64,000 nt of DNA from Carposina sasakii (lineage: Eukaryota; Arthropoda; Insecta; Lepidoptera; Carposinidae), in NCBI GenBank assembly GCA_014607495.2, contig CP053148.1, positions 7,998,001 through 8,062,000 of the forward strand, in the 5' to 3' direction. The position numbers and the translations under genes are program-made. Positions 11,823 to 23,015 of the stretch are shown here, in pieces. Below the pieces are notes generated by a model. The model saw only the letters and a program-made list of their open reading frames with translations, was not told the origin of the DNA and did not search any database. Positions within the stretch are counted from its first letter, which is position 1; each line of letters starts with the position of its first letter.

Positions 11823-11910
11823 TCTCAAATAGTATTTATTTAGGCTTCAAATAAGGTTATTGCGTAATAAGCGTTTTAATGGTAGGTAAAACGCCGATAA
11901 TATCTATAAT
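11823..11910. mobile_element. Small foldback MITE, copy 2 (truncated)
   Basis: After TTAGGCTTCAAATAA (11840-11854) the interior GGTTATTGCGTAATAAGCG and TTTTAATGGTAGGTAAAACG is the reverse complement of copy 1's interior. This copy is therefore inverted relative to copy 1 and lacks its far end. Confidence 0.65.
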
Positions 11911-12222
11911 GTATTCAACGTAAAGGATGAATTTGCAGGTAAAACCTAATATCCCTTTAGTGTTTATCATAATAGAAAAGGTTTTAATAGGCAAATTTAA
12001 GTGTAGATACCGCTACATTAATCGCAGAAAGGGTTTTTATGTCTCGCTCTATCATTAGGTAGGTAAGGTAGTTGAATAGAGACCACACGATCAGTTGAAG
12101 CTCAACTTTGAGCTCGCAGGTGAGCTTCGTATCGTTTTATGTTCGCAAAGAGGTTGGTTTAGGCCGTACTTAACATAATGAATCGTGAATAAATTTTGTA
12201 CAGTTGCCACTTTATCTTTATA

Positions 12223-12425
12223 CTAGTGTACACCCGCAACTCCGCCCGCGTAGACTACAGTAGTTTTTGAGCCTACGAGTATTCGCTGCAACAAACAAAC
12301 ACTAAATGTTAAGTGATGCCCATCACAATTATATTGCCGAAAACTGCATATAAATAGGTTTCTGAGATTAGCGTGCACAAACAGCGATCAGTTACAGTTT
12401 TTATAATACCTATATAATACCTTTA
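12223..12425 (-). mobile_element. Helitron-like element, subtype 2
   Basis: On the minus strand it ends CTAG at 12223, preceded by GCGGGTGTACA. The interior words (AGATTAGCGTGCACAAACAG, TTGCCGAAAACTGCAT) match 14498-14695 and, inverted, 55009-55327. It is diverged and without a protein. Confidence 0.55.
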
Positions 12426-12429
12426 TAAA

Positions 12430-14490
12430 GAGAAGATTTTTATGCAATTTTCAACTACCTATACAGCGTTATGTGTGTTTTAGAAATGAAGTAGTTTTTT
12501 AGTCTTTTACCTCATTTTAAAATTAAGGCTCATGATTTTGTTGTTAATAAAATCATTACAACTGTTGACTGCCAAAGAAAGTGCTTGCCATTTTTCGGAA
12601 ACGTCTTGCACCTTAAATTATACTTACATATTTTAAATTATACCTACATATTTTTGGTATTCGGTTCAGAGGGGCAATTATTGTTTGATGAGTTAAGCAT
12701 ACTATTAGTTAAAAACGTCAAAATACTGCCCTAAGTTGCCTGCCAGCTCACTCATGCGCAAGTAAAGCTGTGTGGCGTTATAGAACTTTGTTACTGTAAA
12801 AATAATCTAAAAAGATACTCGTATATTCAAAAAAATGTTTCTAGAACAACAATGATCTTAAAAAATAATGTACTTATAGCGAGCTTATTTCTAAAAATTC
12901 TGTTCTAGACAAGTAGTTAATTAATATCAACATAAGCAAAAATATAAAAAGAAATGGTTCATTCATGATGATAGCAGTTCAATCTTCATCGAGTTCGCAT
13001 AATAATTGCCGCTAAAGAGTAAACAGGCTTATTTGCTTACCTACATTTATTTTTTATTTGCCCAGCCATATTTATATGTTTACCTTGGGTGAGCGTTTAT
13101 AAAGATTATCCTTAGAAGTAAACAATCGACACGAACGAGTGCTCCGCTCTGATAACATGAAAACGTGAGCGCGAATACGTTAGTAATACGGTCACTTGAT
13201 GATGTACTGACGTTTACGGACGGAATATATTTTGTAAAAACTATTGGTTTTCAGCCTACTGTTATTGCAATAACTGAAATACGGTTAAACTGAACTTATA
13301 TTTACTCTGTAACTATATTTAGCCGTATTTAAAATCCTAATCTTGGAATTCTAATTGGATTTTAGAACACTTTTAATTTTTGCCATTCCTCAAAAGCAAT
13401 TACATTGGCCCCGAAAACAACCATTGGTAAGATAATACGTTGCGTAGATGGCAATTTTAATGTTTTCATCCAAGAATAAGGAATATAGAATAAATATCCT
13501 TCTTAAAGCTCGCAATGGATTGGTTAGTTAAGAAACGTCCCAATCACTTTGAAATATATTCCAAACATTCAGAAGATCTGAATGAAAGTCCAATTCGCAT
13601 ACCTCATACAGCATAGCACACATCCGTTCCAGCTATTCGTCTCAAATCTCAAAATTGCTAGGAATTCAGAAAATACGGTGCGGACAGGTGTGTGATCAAC
13701 TCGAGGCAGATACCGGATCAAGGGTAAAGCTATGGACGAAGTACCTAGAGGAGGTCCAGCAACCTACTGTCATTATATAGATAGATTCTTTGTGATTGTA
13801 CTACATCACGTGTCGAGGGAGGTCCTATACACACCTGACTGCATCGACAGAAACAACACAGACAGAATTAAATCAATTCGTGCTGCAGGATTTTAACATG
13901 TATTATTACAAATAAATTATGCAAATGAACGTCGAATTAATGTATCGCACGGTCGAGTGAGAAATAAAATTATTTGCATATAACCGTGAATTTTTTTAAC
14001 TTGCAGGATGTCATACTCGTAATATGGCTAGAAAAAGTAAGGAATCTTTTCAGAGATTTTAACAGCCAAAAGTCTTTACTCTTTAGGTAAAATTACTCTA
14101 TAGGTAAAATGAAGTAGGTACAGAAGAATACGTTTATACTTAACTAAAAATTAACTTTATAACTATATAAAATGCTATTTATACTTAACTAAAAATTAAC
14201 TTTATAACTAATGCTATTATTTATGTAATTTATTGACAATAGAACGGGGTGTAGGCAAAGGCTAGATTCGCGGTAAAGTCATAAATATCAGGTAACACTG
14301 ATTACCCCATCTCCTTTAGATACTTCCTTCGCGATTGAAGCTGACGACTCTATGGGCATTTCGGTCGTAGAATTTCAACTGCAAGCGAGCTGGTTTAATC
14401 TTGTTAGAGTGCATCCTCTTTGCCATAACATGATCGCAGATGGAAATGATATATAAATGTGAGTCGAATATTTTTCCTTTGATAGATTTA
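12430..14490. other. Unassigned AT-rich DNA with a short tandem duplication
   Basis: No gene is recognised. TTTATACTTAACTAAAAATT plus AACTTTATAACTA occurs twice (from 14133 and from 14178), a tandem duplication with a period of about 45 bases. A short direct repeat of TTAAATTATACYTACATATT lies near 12613-12655. A GC-richer part near 13665-13870 (CGAGGCAGATACCGGATCAA) has no recognised origin. Confidence 0.4.
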
Positions 14491-14497
14491 TTTTCAA

Positions 14498-14695
14498 CTA
14501 GTGGATGCCCGCGACTCTGTCCGCGTGGACTGCAGAAAAAATAAAATGTAGATATTATCCGGGATAAAAAGTAGCCTATATATTAAGTGGAACCTGTCAC
14601 AACATATTCCTGAAAACTGCATCGAAATCGGTTGAGCCATTTCTGATATTAGCGTGCACAAACATCAACCGTTACAATTTTATTACGTGTATAGA
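14498..14695 (-). mobile_element. Helitron-like element, subtype 2
   Basis: Read on the minus strand, the CTAG 3' terminus is at 14498, preceded by GACAGAGTCGCGGGCATCCA. GTAGCCTATATATTAAGTGG and CTGCATCGAAATCGGTTGAG lie inside (plus strand). The 5' TC end falls near 14695. It is the same subtype as 12223 and 55009. Confidence 0.65.
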
Positions 14696-14817
14696 TAAAT
14701 AAATGGGAGTTATAAGTAATGTAGGTAAGTTGATAAGATTGAAATCCATAATAGCCGGAACTGTTAAACCACAATGGAGATCTTAGAGCCATTTGCATGT
14801 GTATAGGTATAATCTGT

Positions 14818-15027
14818 ATCGTACGAGGCGATTAAGGGTTTCTGAGAGGAGGGCAGCAGCGCCTCCCGTGTTGACAACATAGTCCAAAATACAAACTGCG
14901 GTCACCAACCCGCCTGCCCAGCGTGGTGACTATGGGCAAATACCCCCCATGGCAGTCTTGTGACGTGCCCTAGGGGAGGGCTACGTCCAGCAGTGGACTG
15001 CAATAGGCTGATGATGATGATGAATAA
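14818..15027 (+). mobile_element. RTE-tailed short element
   Basis: This plus-oriented copy runs from TATCGTACGAGGCGATTAAG to GTCCAGCAGTGGACTGCAAT, AGGCTGATGATGATGATGA. It is 5'-truncated relative to 8725-8992, a common result of LINE-driven insertion. Confidence 0.75.
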
Positions 15028-15047
15028 CTATAAGAATACGTTCAGAG

Positions 15048-15105
15048 CTCAGCTGCTTTTCCTTTCGTGCGTGATGTAAGAGTCGACACTAGCTAGCAAC
15101 TAATC
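15048..15105 (+). mobile_element. SINE family B, body fragment
   Basis: GTGCGTGATGTAAGAGTCGA followed by TAGCTAGCAACTAATCAC matches the central body of the element at 18836-19310, with the middle section lost. Confidence 0.5.
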
Positions 15106-15654
15106 ACTGATCTTCTCTGATCCCACTAACCTAAATGTAGCCGTAAAAGCTCTTGAAGATCGTGCAGCTCCCTACTCCATTATGGGAAAATTTTACCGAA
15201 ATATAAAAAAATCTACACGTGTAAAGTTGTACTGTGATACAATTTTCAAGGGGAAATATCCCCCATATTTCCAAAATTCAGTAACATTACTGTTCTACCG
15301 TCGGATTTAAACGAGTAATAGGGTGTTAGAGTTTCCAACCTCAACAATGTTTGCCAACATAACAAAATCAATTTACCACCCTTAGGGTGGTCACTACCGG
15401 TACCTTTGTGCCCAGAGCGCGTGCTCTTGAAGGTACCGTAACATGGGTAAACTGACCTTTATACACATCACGAGCTTCGGGTACAGTACCTTTGTGAAAC
15501 GGTTATTTTATTCGACAATTTCGTGTTTTGTGGATAAATTAATTACTTTTAGGATAAATTAGTTTTGTTAACCTTTACAGGTAATTTTTTTATATCATCA
15601 ATAACATTTTCATGTATATTATTTTTATAGACTGTGCATTTATGGCATCTTTTG

Positions 15655-15915
15655 ATGGCGACGCAGCCATATAGCCACCGTATGAGCGGACAAACAGGCC
15701 CTGTTTGGGGTCAAGATACACTGTTAACACCCGACGTAATGACACGCGTGTCAGTAGGTACATATCAATCGCATACATTTTATATGGTCCATGACACATT
15801 ATTTTTATAACACTCCAAGCACCATTCATTTTCGACGTGTTAACGTGTCGGGTGTGTCTTGACCCTTACGGTATGAAAATTTACTTCTCGACCGCTATAT
15901 GACGGCACCGCTATC
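15655..15915. repeat. Imperfect foldback repeat
   Basis: GGGTCAAGATACACTGTTAA, then CACCCGACG (from 15708), is an inverted, gapped match to 15833-15865 (GTGTCGGGTGTGTCTTGACC). Outside these arms, GCAGCCATATAGCC and CCGCTATATGACGGC may pair as well. It looks like an aged foldback element without a visible target duplication. Confidence 0.45.
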
Positions 15916-15977
15916 CTAGAAAACGGTAGCCTTATTGTATGTCTTTTCATCTATTGATATGGAATTCTAGTTTCTTT

Positions 15978-16115
15978 AGGGCCGAATTTTGAAATGGTTA
16001 GGTAGCTAACCTAAAGAATAAATTTAATACTGTGTTCTTCAAAAAATTGAGGCAACATCAACTGTATTATTCAGATAGCCTACTATAGAAAACTGACTAT
16101 AGAAAAATCGGCCTT
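15978..16115. mobile_element. Foldback MITE with AGGGCCG ends, copy 1
   Basis: The left end AGGGCCGAATTTTGAAATGG is an inverted match of the right end AGAAAAATCGGCCTT. The same termini bound 37564-37683, and the right end recurs near 58076. It is non-coding, about 138 bp. Confidence 0.6.
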
Positions 16116-16749
16116 TAACCACATAACATTTATTATTTACTTACAAAACCTTAACTAGACCATTAAAAAAGTACTAAAAAAGCATTAGATAGATCATTAT
16201 CTGTAGTTTCTTCAAAAACATTGCCAAGTAAAAGAGCTTGAGTTATTTCGCTTAAGTCCTTTCCAGACCGTTCAATTTTTCATCTTTATCTTAGACGTGC
16301 TAAGAGTCAACCCTTATTCACCGTGTTCACACCTGTAATGTGAGCTTAAGTTTGTTCTGTAGATTACAGTTTGCTCATACATTTATTTTAAAGTGAGTTT
16401 TTATCTACGTGCAATATAAAATTTTTTGAAATTTTGATATTGAAGTAGGTGAGCACTTTGAAGAACGAATCGTATACGTATATAATACAGCTTTCATTTT
16501 ATAAACATCGTGATAAACAATAATTATAGTTTTTCCTACTCTCGTTTAGACACCATTAACGAATAATATTTCTCTAAAATCTATTCATTATTTATAGAGA
16601 TAAGTAATAATTATAAGTTCACACAACTGTATGGATCACGGTTATAAAAATAAAACTCATTAAATAATACATTCTAAAAGAATATTTCATTGTGAAAGTA
16701 AGATGACTCTAAAGGCTATATATTTTATCGGGGGCCATGGCAGCGCATA

Positions 16750-17133
16750 CAGGGTGTTTTTTTGTGGCCACCTTTAACGAAGGGTACGTACCTACTCTAT
16801 ACATGAAATAAAGTAAGTTTATGCCAAAAAAAATGCTGGAAAAAAAAAAAAATATGAAAAAAATTTTTAAATTCCTTGATCGTGCGAAATTTATAGTGTC
16901 TAGTGTTTATGTTAGTTTTTTTATAGACAGATATTAATTATTTTTCGTGAAAAAATCCTGCTACGCGCGTCTATGTGCATTTATGCAGAAAAACGCAGTC
17001 TATTTACTCAACTTTGGATCCTAATATTTTGGAAACCAGACACTTCCCAGGTATGCTTCCATGGAGAAAAATGATCGTGATGATGAGGAGATTCCGTAGT
17101 TTTCGGGAACGTTGACGACCAAAAATCATCCTG
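16750..17133 (-). mobile_element. TA-flanked mariner-like MITE, copy 2
   Basis: TA flanks (16748-16749, 17134-17135) bound CAGGGTGTTTTTTTGTGGCC and its inverted partner near GACCAAAAATCATCCTG. It is a close reverse-complement copy of 42745-43129 and 3090-3469. It is non-coding, with A-runs near 16838. Confidence 0.8.
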
Positions 17134-17230
17134 TATATACAGCTCAATAGACAGCTACTTACCTGATGTCCGTTTCCAATATGGCGGCGGAACCATGGAC
17201 CATGTAATGGACATAGAAATGTAATGGAGG

Positions 17231-17423
17231 ATTTTCTGACAACTAAAAGTTAAAATAAGTACAAATCATCTGGATAGATGGCGAATCTCCTACCCGAAAT
17301 TCTGTATGGACACGTACAGGGGGAGGTCAAGGGGGCGGAGCTAGGGTATGAGATCATTCATCTGAGGGTCTGAGATTCGCTCACGCCATCTATTTTTGAC
17401 AGTTATTTTAACTTGTCAGAAAA
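17231..17423. mobile_element. Foldback MITE
   Basis: The left arm is TTTTCTGACAACTAAAAGTT, then AAAATAAGT and ATAGATGGCGAATCTC. The right arm is GAGATTCGCTCACGCCATCT, TTTTAACTTGTCAGAAAA. The arms are inverted with small gaps around a loop containing GGGGGAGGTCAAGGGGGCGG. It has no protein and no certain target duplication. Confidence 0.6.
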
Positions 17424-17591
17424 CCAAACCATAAAAACATTGTAACTCTGATTTTCGATCCTCAGTGCGCCATTTGCGCCAGTAACGCCCTCGTATGGTG
17501 TGGTGACTCTGGTATCTTATTTGGTAGCTTACGAATACCATTGTCAAGAAACCGCTATGATCGCCCTGTGAAATAATAAGAGCCCTAAACA

Positions 17592-18163
17592 AGCTTCAGT
17601 TTTAAAAAACCTTTTTTTGAAATAAGCTTTTATTATTTGTTAAATAAATAAACTGATCGAATCGATCGAGTACAAGCTCGATGGGGTTGCGTCGTTAAAA
17701 ATTACGGAGTTCCTATGGCCACCTTCCAGCTCCATCGTCACATCAGCTCTATGTCATAATAATTTTGCATTGTCATCCGATTTGTAGGTACATGCACGCA
17801 AAATTTCGGCTCAATCGGAAACCGGGAAATGGATCGGGGCAGGTGAAACTAAATAAAAGTTTATATAAGCTTCAGTTTAAAAAAACCATTTAAAAAAAAG
17901 CATTTATAATTTGTTAATAAAATGAACTGATCAAAGAAACGAGCCCAAACTCGATAGGGTTGCGTCGTTGAATTACGGAGTTCATGGCCACCTTCCAGCT
18001 CCATCCTCAGATCAGCTCTATGTCATAATAATATTGCATTGTCATCCGATTTATACATGCGTGCAAAATTTTGGCCTAATCAAAAATCGGGAAATGGATC
18101 AAATTTAACTTGCAAGATTTGGTTACAGATAACGGGACAGGTGAAACTAAATAAAAGGTTATA
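17592..18163. repeat. Tandem duplication of a ~280-bp repeat
   Basis: Unit 1 (17592-17867) and unit 2 (17868-18163) both start AGCTTCAGTTT. Both contain GGTTGCGTCGTT, ACCTTCCAGCTCCATC, CAGCTCTATGTCATAATAAT and GCATTGTCATCCGATTT, and both end GACAGGTGAAACTAAATAAA or nearly so. Unit 2 carries an extra AACTTGCAAGATTTGGTTAC segment. The AATAAA-like end suggests the 3' region of a retroelement duplicated head to tail. I recognise no protein. Confidence 0.75.
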
Positions 18164-18835
18164 AAATACATCATTTTTTCACTTTCTATCATAAATCCAA
18201 CTGTAAGAGTTCATGTAATCCTCAAGTTATGATATTCCATCAGATAAAATTGAGGGCAAAAGTTCGACCATCAGAAGCGAAAAAAAAAACAAAACACGCA
18301 ACCAACCCACAAAGTGAGTTATAGCCTATTCGCAAAGAGGGTTGACCCAACCGCAAAGGTTGAATATGTAGATAGTTACTTTAATTTATTTAAATACATT
18401 TAAATATTCACGAGCGAAGCTTTAATACTTCTGTGGTGATCAGCAACGGCAAATTGAATATTACGAGTACGAGTATTTCTGCAAGATATAAATAGTTAAT
18501 ATTGCAGCTGATTTACGTGTAACATAAAGATGGAAATTGTTTTTATTCTTAGGCTTTAGAAAAGTTGTCGGCTGTTAATCATGTGTCTTTATTAGGCTAC
18601 AGAATTGCCGTTTTTCTCGTTCCATATCAAAGTGTTTTATATAATATGTTGATAGGTAGTATGTATTTAAATATTGATGTGTGATTAACTTAAACCGTCA
18701 GCATTCGAATAAAGTACGGAAGGTCGGCAACGGTAAATACGTGAATAGGTAGGGAGCGTATAATGAAACAAATACAAAGGAGAGGTGGTGTAATAACGTT
18801 TATTTAATGAATACAGTATCACCTATTAAAAGGCT

Positions 18836-19310
18836 TTGCCGATCTAGCGCGCTAAAATATTGTTGGTAGATCTTGTCTGAAACGCAAGAGTTCGAATCTT
18901 GGTACGAGTAAATATACGAGTATAATGTTCAATGCCAAGTTATTATAATCCTGTGCTAATGCGGGTTGCATCTCATTTCATGCACGTCGTAAGAGTCGAC
19001 TAAGTTAGTAATTCGGCCCCCTGATTACGTAACTTGCAGAAGCCGAACGATAGCAATGCGAAAGCGAAAATTGAGATTGTGTGTGTGCGCGGGGCGAGGT
19101 ACGGGGCGCGGGAGGACGCCTCGCGCTCGTAGCGCGCACGCACACACTCCCAATTTTCGCGATCGCGTTGCTTCGGCTTTGCTATTCCAAATGAGGTAAT
19201 CAGGGGGCCGGCCTTTTATCAGGCGATGAGCTAGCAACTTATGCTATGCTAAACGCGGTATTTCAGGAATAAAGCCGTGTATACGAGTACGTATGTATGT
19301 AATCCCGAGC
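18836..19310 (+). mobile_element. SINE family B, long copy with nested element
   Basis: A tRNA-like head with a box B-like GAGTTCGAATCTTGG (about 18889) is followed by a body with TGCACGTCGTAAGAGTCGAC. The 3' part, GGCGATGAGCTAGCAACTT and AATAAAGCCGTGTATACGAG, ends in GTATGTATGTAAT. The body is split at about 19015-19209 by a palindromic element. The uninterrupted order is visible in the inverted copy at 19440-19860. It is transcribed, if at all, by RNA polymerase III. Confidence 0.65.
19015..19209. mobile_element. Palindromic foldback MITE nested in a SINE
   Basis: GGCCCCCTGATTAC (19015-19028) is the exact inverted complement of GTAATCAGGGGGCC (19196-19209). Pairing continues inside (AAGCCGAA, CGAAAGCGAAAATTG against CAATTTTCGCG, TTCGGCTT), leaving a GC-rich loop with GTGTGTGTGCG and GCGCGCACGCACACAC. 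It interrupts the SINE body, so it is the younger insertion. The target duplication is ambiguous because the flanks are also GGCC-rich. Confidence 0.75.
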
Positions 19311-19439
19311 TATGGAAACTAACAATAATTTTATTCAATTGGCTTAGATGGTTGGTTATATTAAATTTTTCTATGTATTTTAATACCTACTACCTATGAT
19401 GCTGAATCTAAGGGATCAAAAACTAGAAATAAAAAATAG

Positions 19440-19860
19440 GTGGAAGTAATGTTTTGTTAGCTAGTGTTTACATTAGCCTGGTCGCCTCTGTCGATCATGG
19501 CATTAGTAGTGGCGGGAATAAGTGCTGGTCCAATTCCTGTAGTGTTTCAGACTGCATTAGCACATTAGCGGTAAAATACATACGAGTACAAACACATGGC
19601 TGTGTTACCATAATGAAGTAGCCATAACTGTAGTATACGAGTATGTATTCTAAAGAAGATCTCAGTTTCACTTTATCATAACGGGAATAGATGTAGATGA
19701 TCAGTGACAAGTTGCTAGCTAATCGCCTGAGAGAATGCCCGAATTTTTTAGTCGACTCTTACGACATGCACGGAAAGAGATGCAGCAGTATTCTAATAAA
19801 GCCCCGCATCAGCACAGGTTAGCGGTAATATAACAATATTCACCATTGCATCTCCCTGGT
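19440..19860 (-). mobile_element. SINE family B, inverted copy
   Basis: The minus-strand copy has GTGCATGTCGTAAGAGTCGA, GGGCATTCTCTCAGGCGATT and AGCTAGCAACTTGTCACTG in order. GCCCCGCATCAGCACAGG lies on the plus strand near 19802. It faces the copy at 18836-19310, so the two form a large inverted pair separated by about 130 bp. Confidence 0.65.
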
Positions 19861-20344
19861 GTATTTGCTTCGTGACTCGTACAGAGCGCTTACACCTTTT
19901 AGACAGCGTTTCCAAACGTCCATTAAAGGATTTGGCGGGATTAAACAAGTTCGCGTTAAGCTATGTCCTTATGCGTTTTGTTTTACGTTTACAGATTCGG
20001 CGAAACTTTACAGCTTTGCAGGTAATGTGTTGCGTTTAGTTTTATCTGTAATGGAAGTTTTTGTTGCTGCAATAGCTTTTGATTTAGTTTTAAATAGCTT
20101 TAAAACCGGTTTTACTGAGTGGTTTGCTGGCTTTTTAAATATAGGATTAGAATTTTGAAAAGAATACCTACATATTATCTCCATATCATTAAACGTTAAC
20201 TCAATTTCAATCAGGGCAAATTGTTGATTGATAGTACCTAAGCTAATAATTTGTATTTAAGACGTATGGTAAGCACTGATCAATTAATTTTCTCAAAAGC
20301 AATTGAAAAATAACTCAGGTCAATCTCTCACCTATAAGGAAATA

Positions 20345-20500
20345 ACATCCATACATACATACATGACGATTACTAACCAATATTTTAGTTATATCCAGCA
20401 AAAAAGCTGATCATCATCAGTTTTTCCTCCTCTTGATCAGTCCACTGCTGAGCATAGTCCGCGAGATGGCGATCCGTCGCAACAACAATAGGGCGTTATG
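20345..20500 (-). mobile_element. Degenerate RTE-tailed element remnant
   Basis: CTGATCATCATCAG and TCAGTCCACTGCTGAGCATA resemble the tail of the repeat at 46478. The remaining body is not recognisable. A short CATACATACATA run lies upstream. Confidence 0.35.
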
Positions 20501-20844
20501 GGATTTACTATGGTTGAATTTTAATGTAATTTTATGCTTATCAGAATAAATCATAACAATCATACTTGTACCCAACATACCATTTACAGCAACTTTTGTT
20601 TAGTGACCATATTTTTAAACGCAACATTTAATATAGCTGTAGAACAAAAGTTCTTTTATGCGCATACAAGTTACTAATAGAGTGACGTCATAATTGTGGT
20701 AGCCGTTTGTATGGAGCGTTTTTTGTATATCCTGGAAAGTTCTCACGCTAGCGAAGTTTTTCTTTCGCAAATGTTTCTTTTATTTTATGATCTTTCGATA
20801 TAAATACAATTAAAAAAAACCGTTAACATCCCTATTGTTCCTCT

Positions 20845-21030
20845 ACTCATCATCATTTTGACTATTAATTCTACTGCTGAACGCCAACATCCGCAACGTA
20901 CGGCCTATTGGAAGCCGCCTGCATGCAGAAGGCACCCATGCTCCTGACTAGGTCGTCCATCCATCCTACTGGTTCAAAGGCTGGGCTTGCGGCTCTAGAA
21001 CATTTCGGTCCAATCGTGCTCCTCTAATAA
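20845..21030 (-). mobile_element. Possible dispersed-repeat remnant
   Basis: CATCATCATTTTGACTATTA, CTACTGCTGAACGCCAACAT and AGCCGCCTGCATGCAGAAGG have the layout of lepidopteran short elements that begin (in this orientation) with CATCAT and CACTGCTG. Identity is too low to assign a family. Confidence 0.3.
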
Positions 21031-21511
21031 GTGATTAGGGATAAATTTAGCTTGAAATCCATTTTAACCCAAAAATTATACTGGAGCTATTATTAAAATT
21101 AGCACAATTGCTCCAATATAAAGCGAGATACTACACCATGGAGGAAGCACAAAAGAGTTAAACAAAAAAGAATTACAAAACAACGTTTGTACATAAAAAA
21201 TTATGTCACTGTAGCGATGCGATAGACGGCAATGGTGGAGGCAAATACGAGTACGAGTATTGGCAAGTCCACACATCGCCTCGTAGGTCAGAGGTATACT
21301 CGTACGTTTATAACGCATCTCCTCTTTATCCTTTCTCCATGGCTGCACCGTATGCTTTCGTAATAAATAACCCTTTTTACGCGTCATAACTTGATTCTAA
21401 GATTTAACGAATTAATTTTCTATGTTACGTTTGTTGATATATTTTCGTGGGGGTTCCTGTAAACTTTTATTATGGGGCGAAAAGTATTCGTTTGTGTCTA
21501 AAAATATGGTT

Positions 21512-21609
21512 CATTCCTGTTCGTCCCACCAGCCTTCGTCCCACCAGTGGAACGAACGGGAAATTAATAAAATATCAAAAATTTATTCCCGTTCGTCCCA
21601 CCATGACGG
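21512..21609. repeat. Left inverted array of GGGACGAACGGGAA motifs
   Basis: Four motif instances lie here in alternating direction: CCTGTTCGTCCCACC, TTCGTCCCACC, GTGGAACGAACGGGAA and TTCCCGTTCGTCCCACC. The whole segment is the inverted counterpart of 23547-23636. Its second half is also a direct match to 23482-23545. Confidence 0.85.
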
Positions 21610-22045
21610 CGAGAAGGACATTTTATATGATACCAGTTGGTCCCAGTAATATGACAATTAGTTCTAGAGGTACGTTAATGTTATTATCATTTAAAATTAA
21701 AATGAAAGTTCGGTGATAGGTTATATAAAAACACCACATAAAATGTATTCAATTTTAATCTATATACCTATATATAAAAGAAAGACGTGTCAGTTACACT
21801 ATTTATAACTATGAATGACTGTACCGATTTGGCTGGTGGGGTAGCTTAGGAGACATAGAATACTTTTTATACCGAAAAATTTCGACATTTCGAAAATAAT
21901 ATTTAACTTGGAAAAAATATACTGCACTAATTAATATAGTACCTACATATACATACATACGTAGGTACATCATTTTAATGGAACAATAACAGATTTGTGT
22001 ATATACCTATATATAAATTAGCTTCTGAATAATTATTATGCTTAA

Positions 22046-23015
22046 CCCGGCGAGCATCTGGTGAAAATAATGACGTGGAGGTTGTTGAGGGTATATTTGA
22101 CCCATATTTTTATTGTAAATTGAAAAGAATTTTAATTATTTTTTTTACACAAAATTGAAGATATTTATGTCAGTTGAATATTATTTTCAGGATTTTGATT
22201 AAAAAAAACAACATGATGGAAACAAAATATGGTTTTTATATTAATTTTAGCAAAGGTCTAAAAATTATTCACTTTAGCAAGGCACTGCGTTTTAAAATTA
22301 TAAAACAAAAAGAAAAAAATAACTTTCAATAATTATAGAATAATTTGGTACATTATAATGAGATCAATCAGTTTCACTTATAATCTACACGTCAGTCTTA
22401 TAAACTACTCAAGATTATCGTCTGTTATTGCAGAACATTCTCGGCAAAACGAAACAGTGTGTTCTGGAAAAATTTACTTATGGCAGTCTTCGAAAACGTT
22501 GCCTGTCTTCCGATGTCGAGCATAAGGACACACTTGGCACCTTTTTCGCACACCTGGAACCCTGACAGACGGTTTTTGTGCAGGTTTTCCACTGAATTCT
22601 CTGATTCTTTTACGTAGCTGTCTCGGCAATTTAGGTATTTATTTCCGGGCCCTCAAGTGTTCAGTAACAAGCATACTGCCTAATTTGACGTATGCGCTTA
22701 TCATCATGTTCCCTATTACTCATTTTCTACAAAAAGAACTGAAAATATAATTATATTTAATGAAAATAAATGTTTGAAAAGTCGTACAAATATGCAACGT
22801 CGCAGTTGTGGCAGGGTCATATTTACCCTTTTTGACTTCAAGCACGTGTAACTCCAATCGCAGGCGCCGGCCAACTGAGTATCGGTGTGCGGCGCGCGGG
22901 CGGGTCTCTTAGCAACAGCTACTGAGACGCCCAAAATCGTACGACGTCAAAAAACAGAACTACACTTAATTAAAAATGTGTAGGGTCATATTGACCCCTC
23001 CACATGCTCGCCGGG
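22046..23015 (-). mobile_element. piggyBac-type element, internally deleted
   Basis: TTAA target duplications lie at 22042-22045 and 23016-23019. The ends CCCGGCGAGCATCTGG and CCACATGCTCGCCGGG form inverted repeats, with GGGTCATATTGACC-like subterminal words on both sides. TTAA duplication with CCC/GGG ends is diagnostic for piggyBac. Only a C-terminal piece of the transposase remains (22430-22640). The right side is GC-rich (GTGTGCGGCGCGCGGGCGGG). It lies inside the inverted arrays 21512-23636 and so is younger than them. Confidence 0.85.
22430..22640 (-). pseudogene. piggyBac transposase C-terminal Cys-rich remnant
   Basis: The minus strand reads a basic segment (LPRQLRKRIREF), then VRVPGVRKRCQVC and RKTGNVFEDCHK. 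An in-frame stop comes next, then FPEHTVSFCREC and another stop. The spaced Cys pairs plus His match the C-terminal cysteine-rich, zinc-binding DNA-binding domain of piggyBac transposases. The internal stop, a missing Cys pair member and the absence of the DDD catalytic core make it inactive. Confidence 0.7.

Noticed and set aside
13675..13870. Possible retroviral or gag-like coding fragment
   Set aside because: The GC-richer reading gives no motif I can name and has stops in all useful frames.
19859..20158. 99-codon open frame
   Set aside because: It begins at a non-ATG codon, has no motif, and starts at the edge of a SINE copy.
21512..21609. CRISPR-like array
   Set aside because: The motif alternates in direction with irregular spacing, and the genome is eukaryotic.
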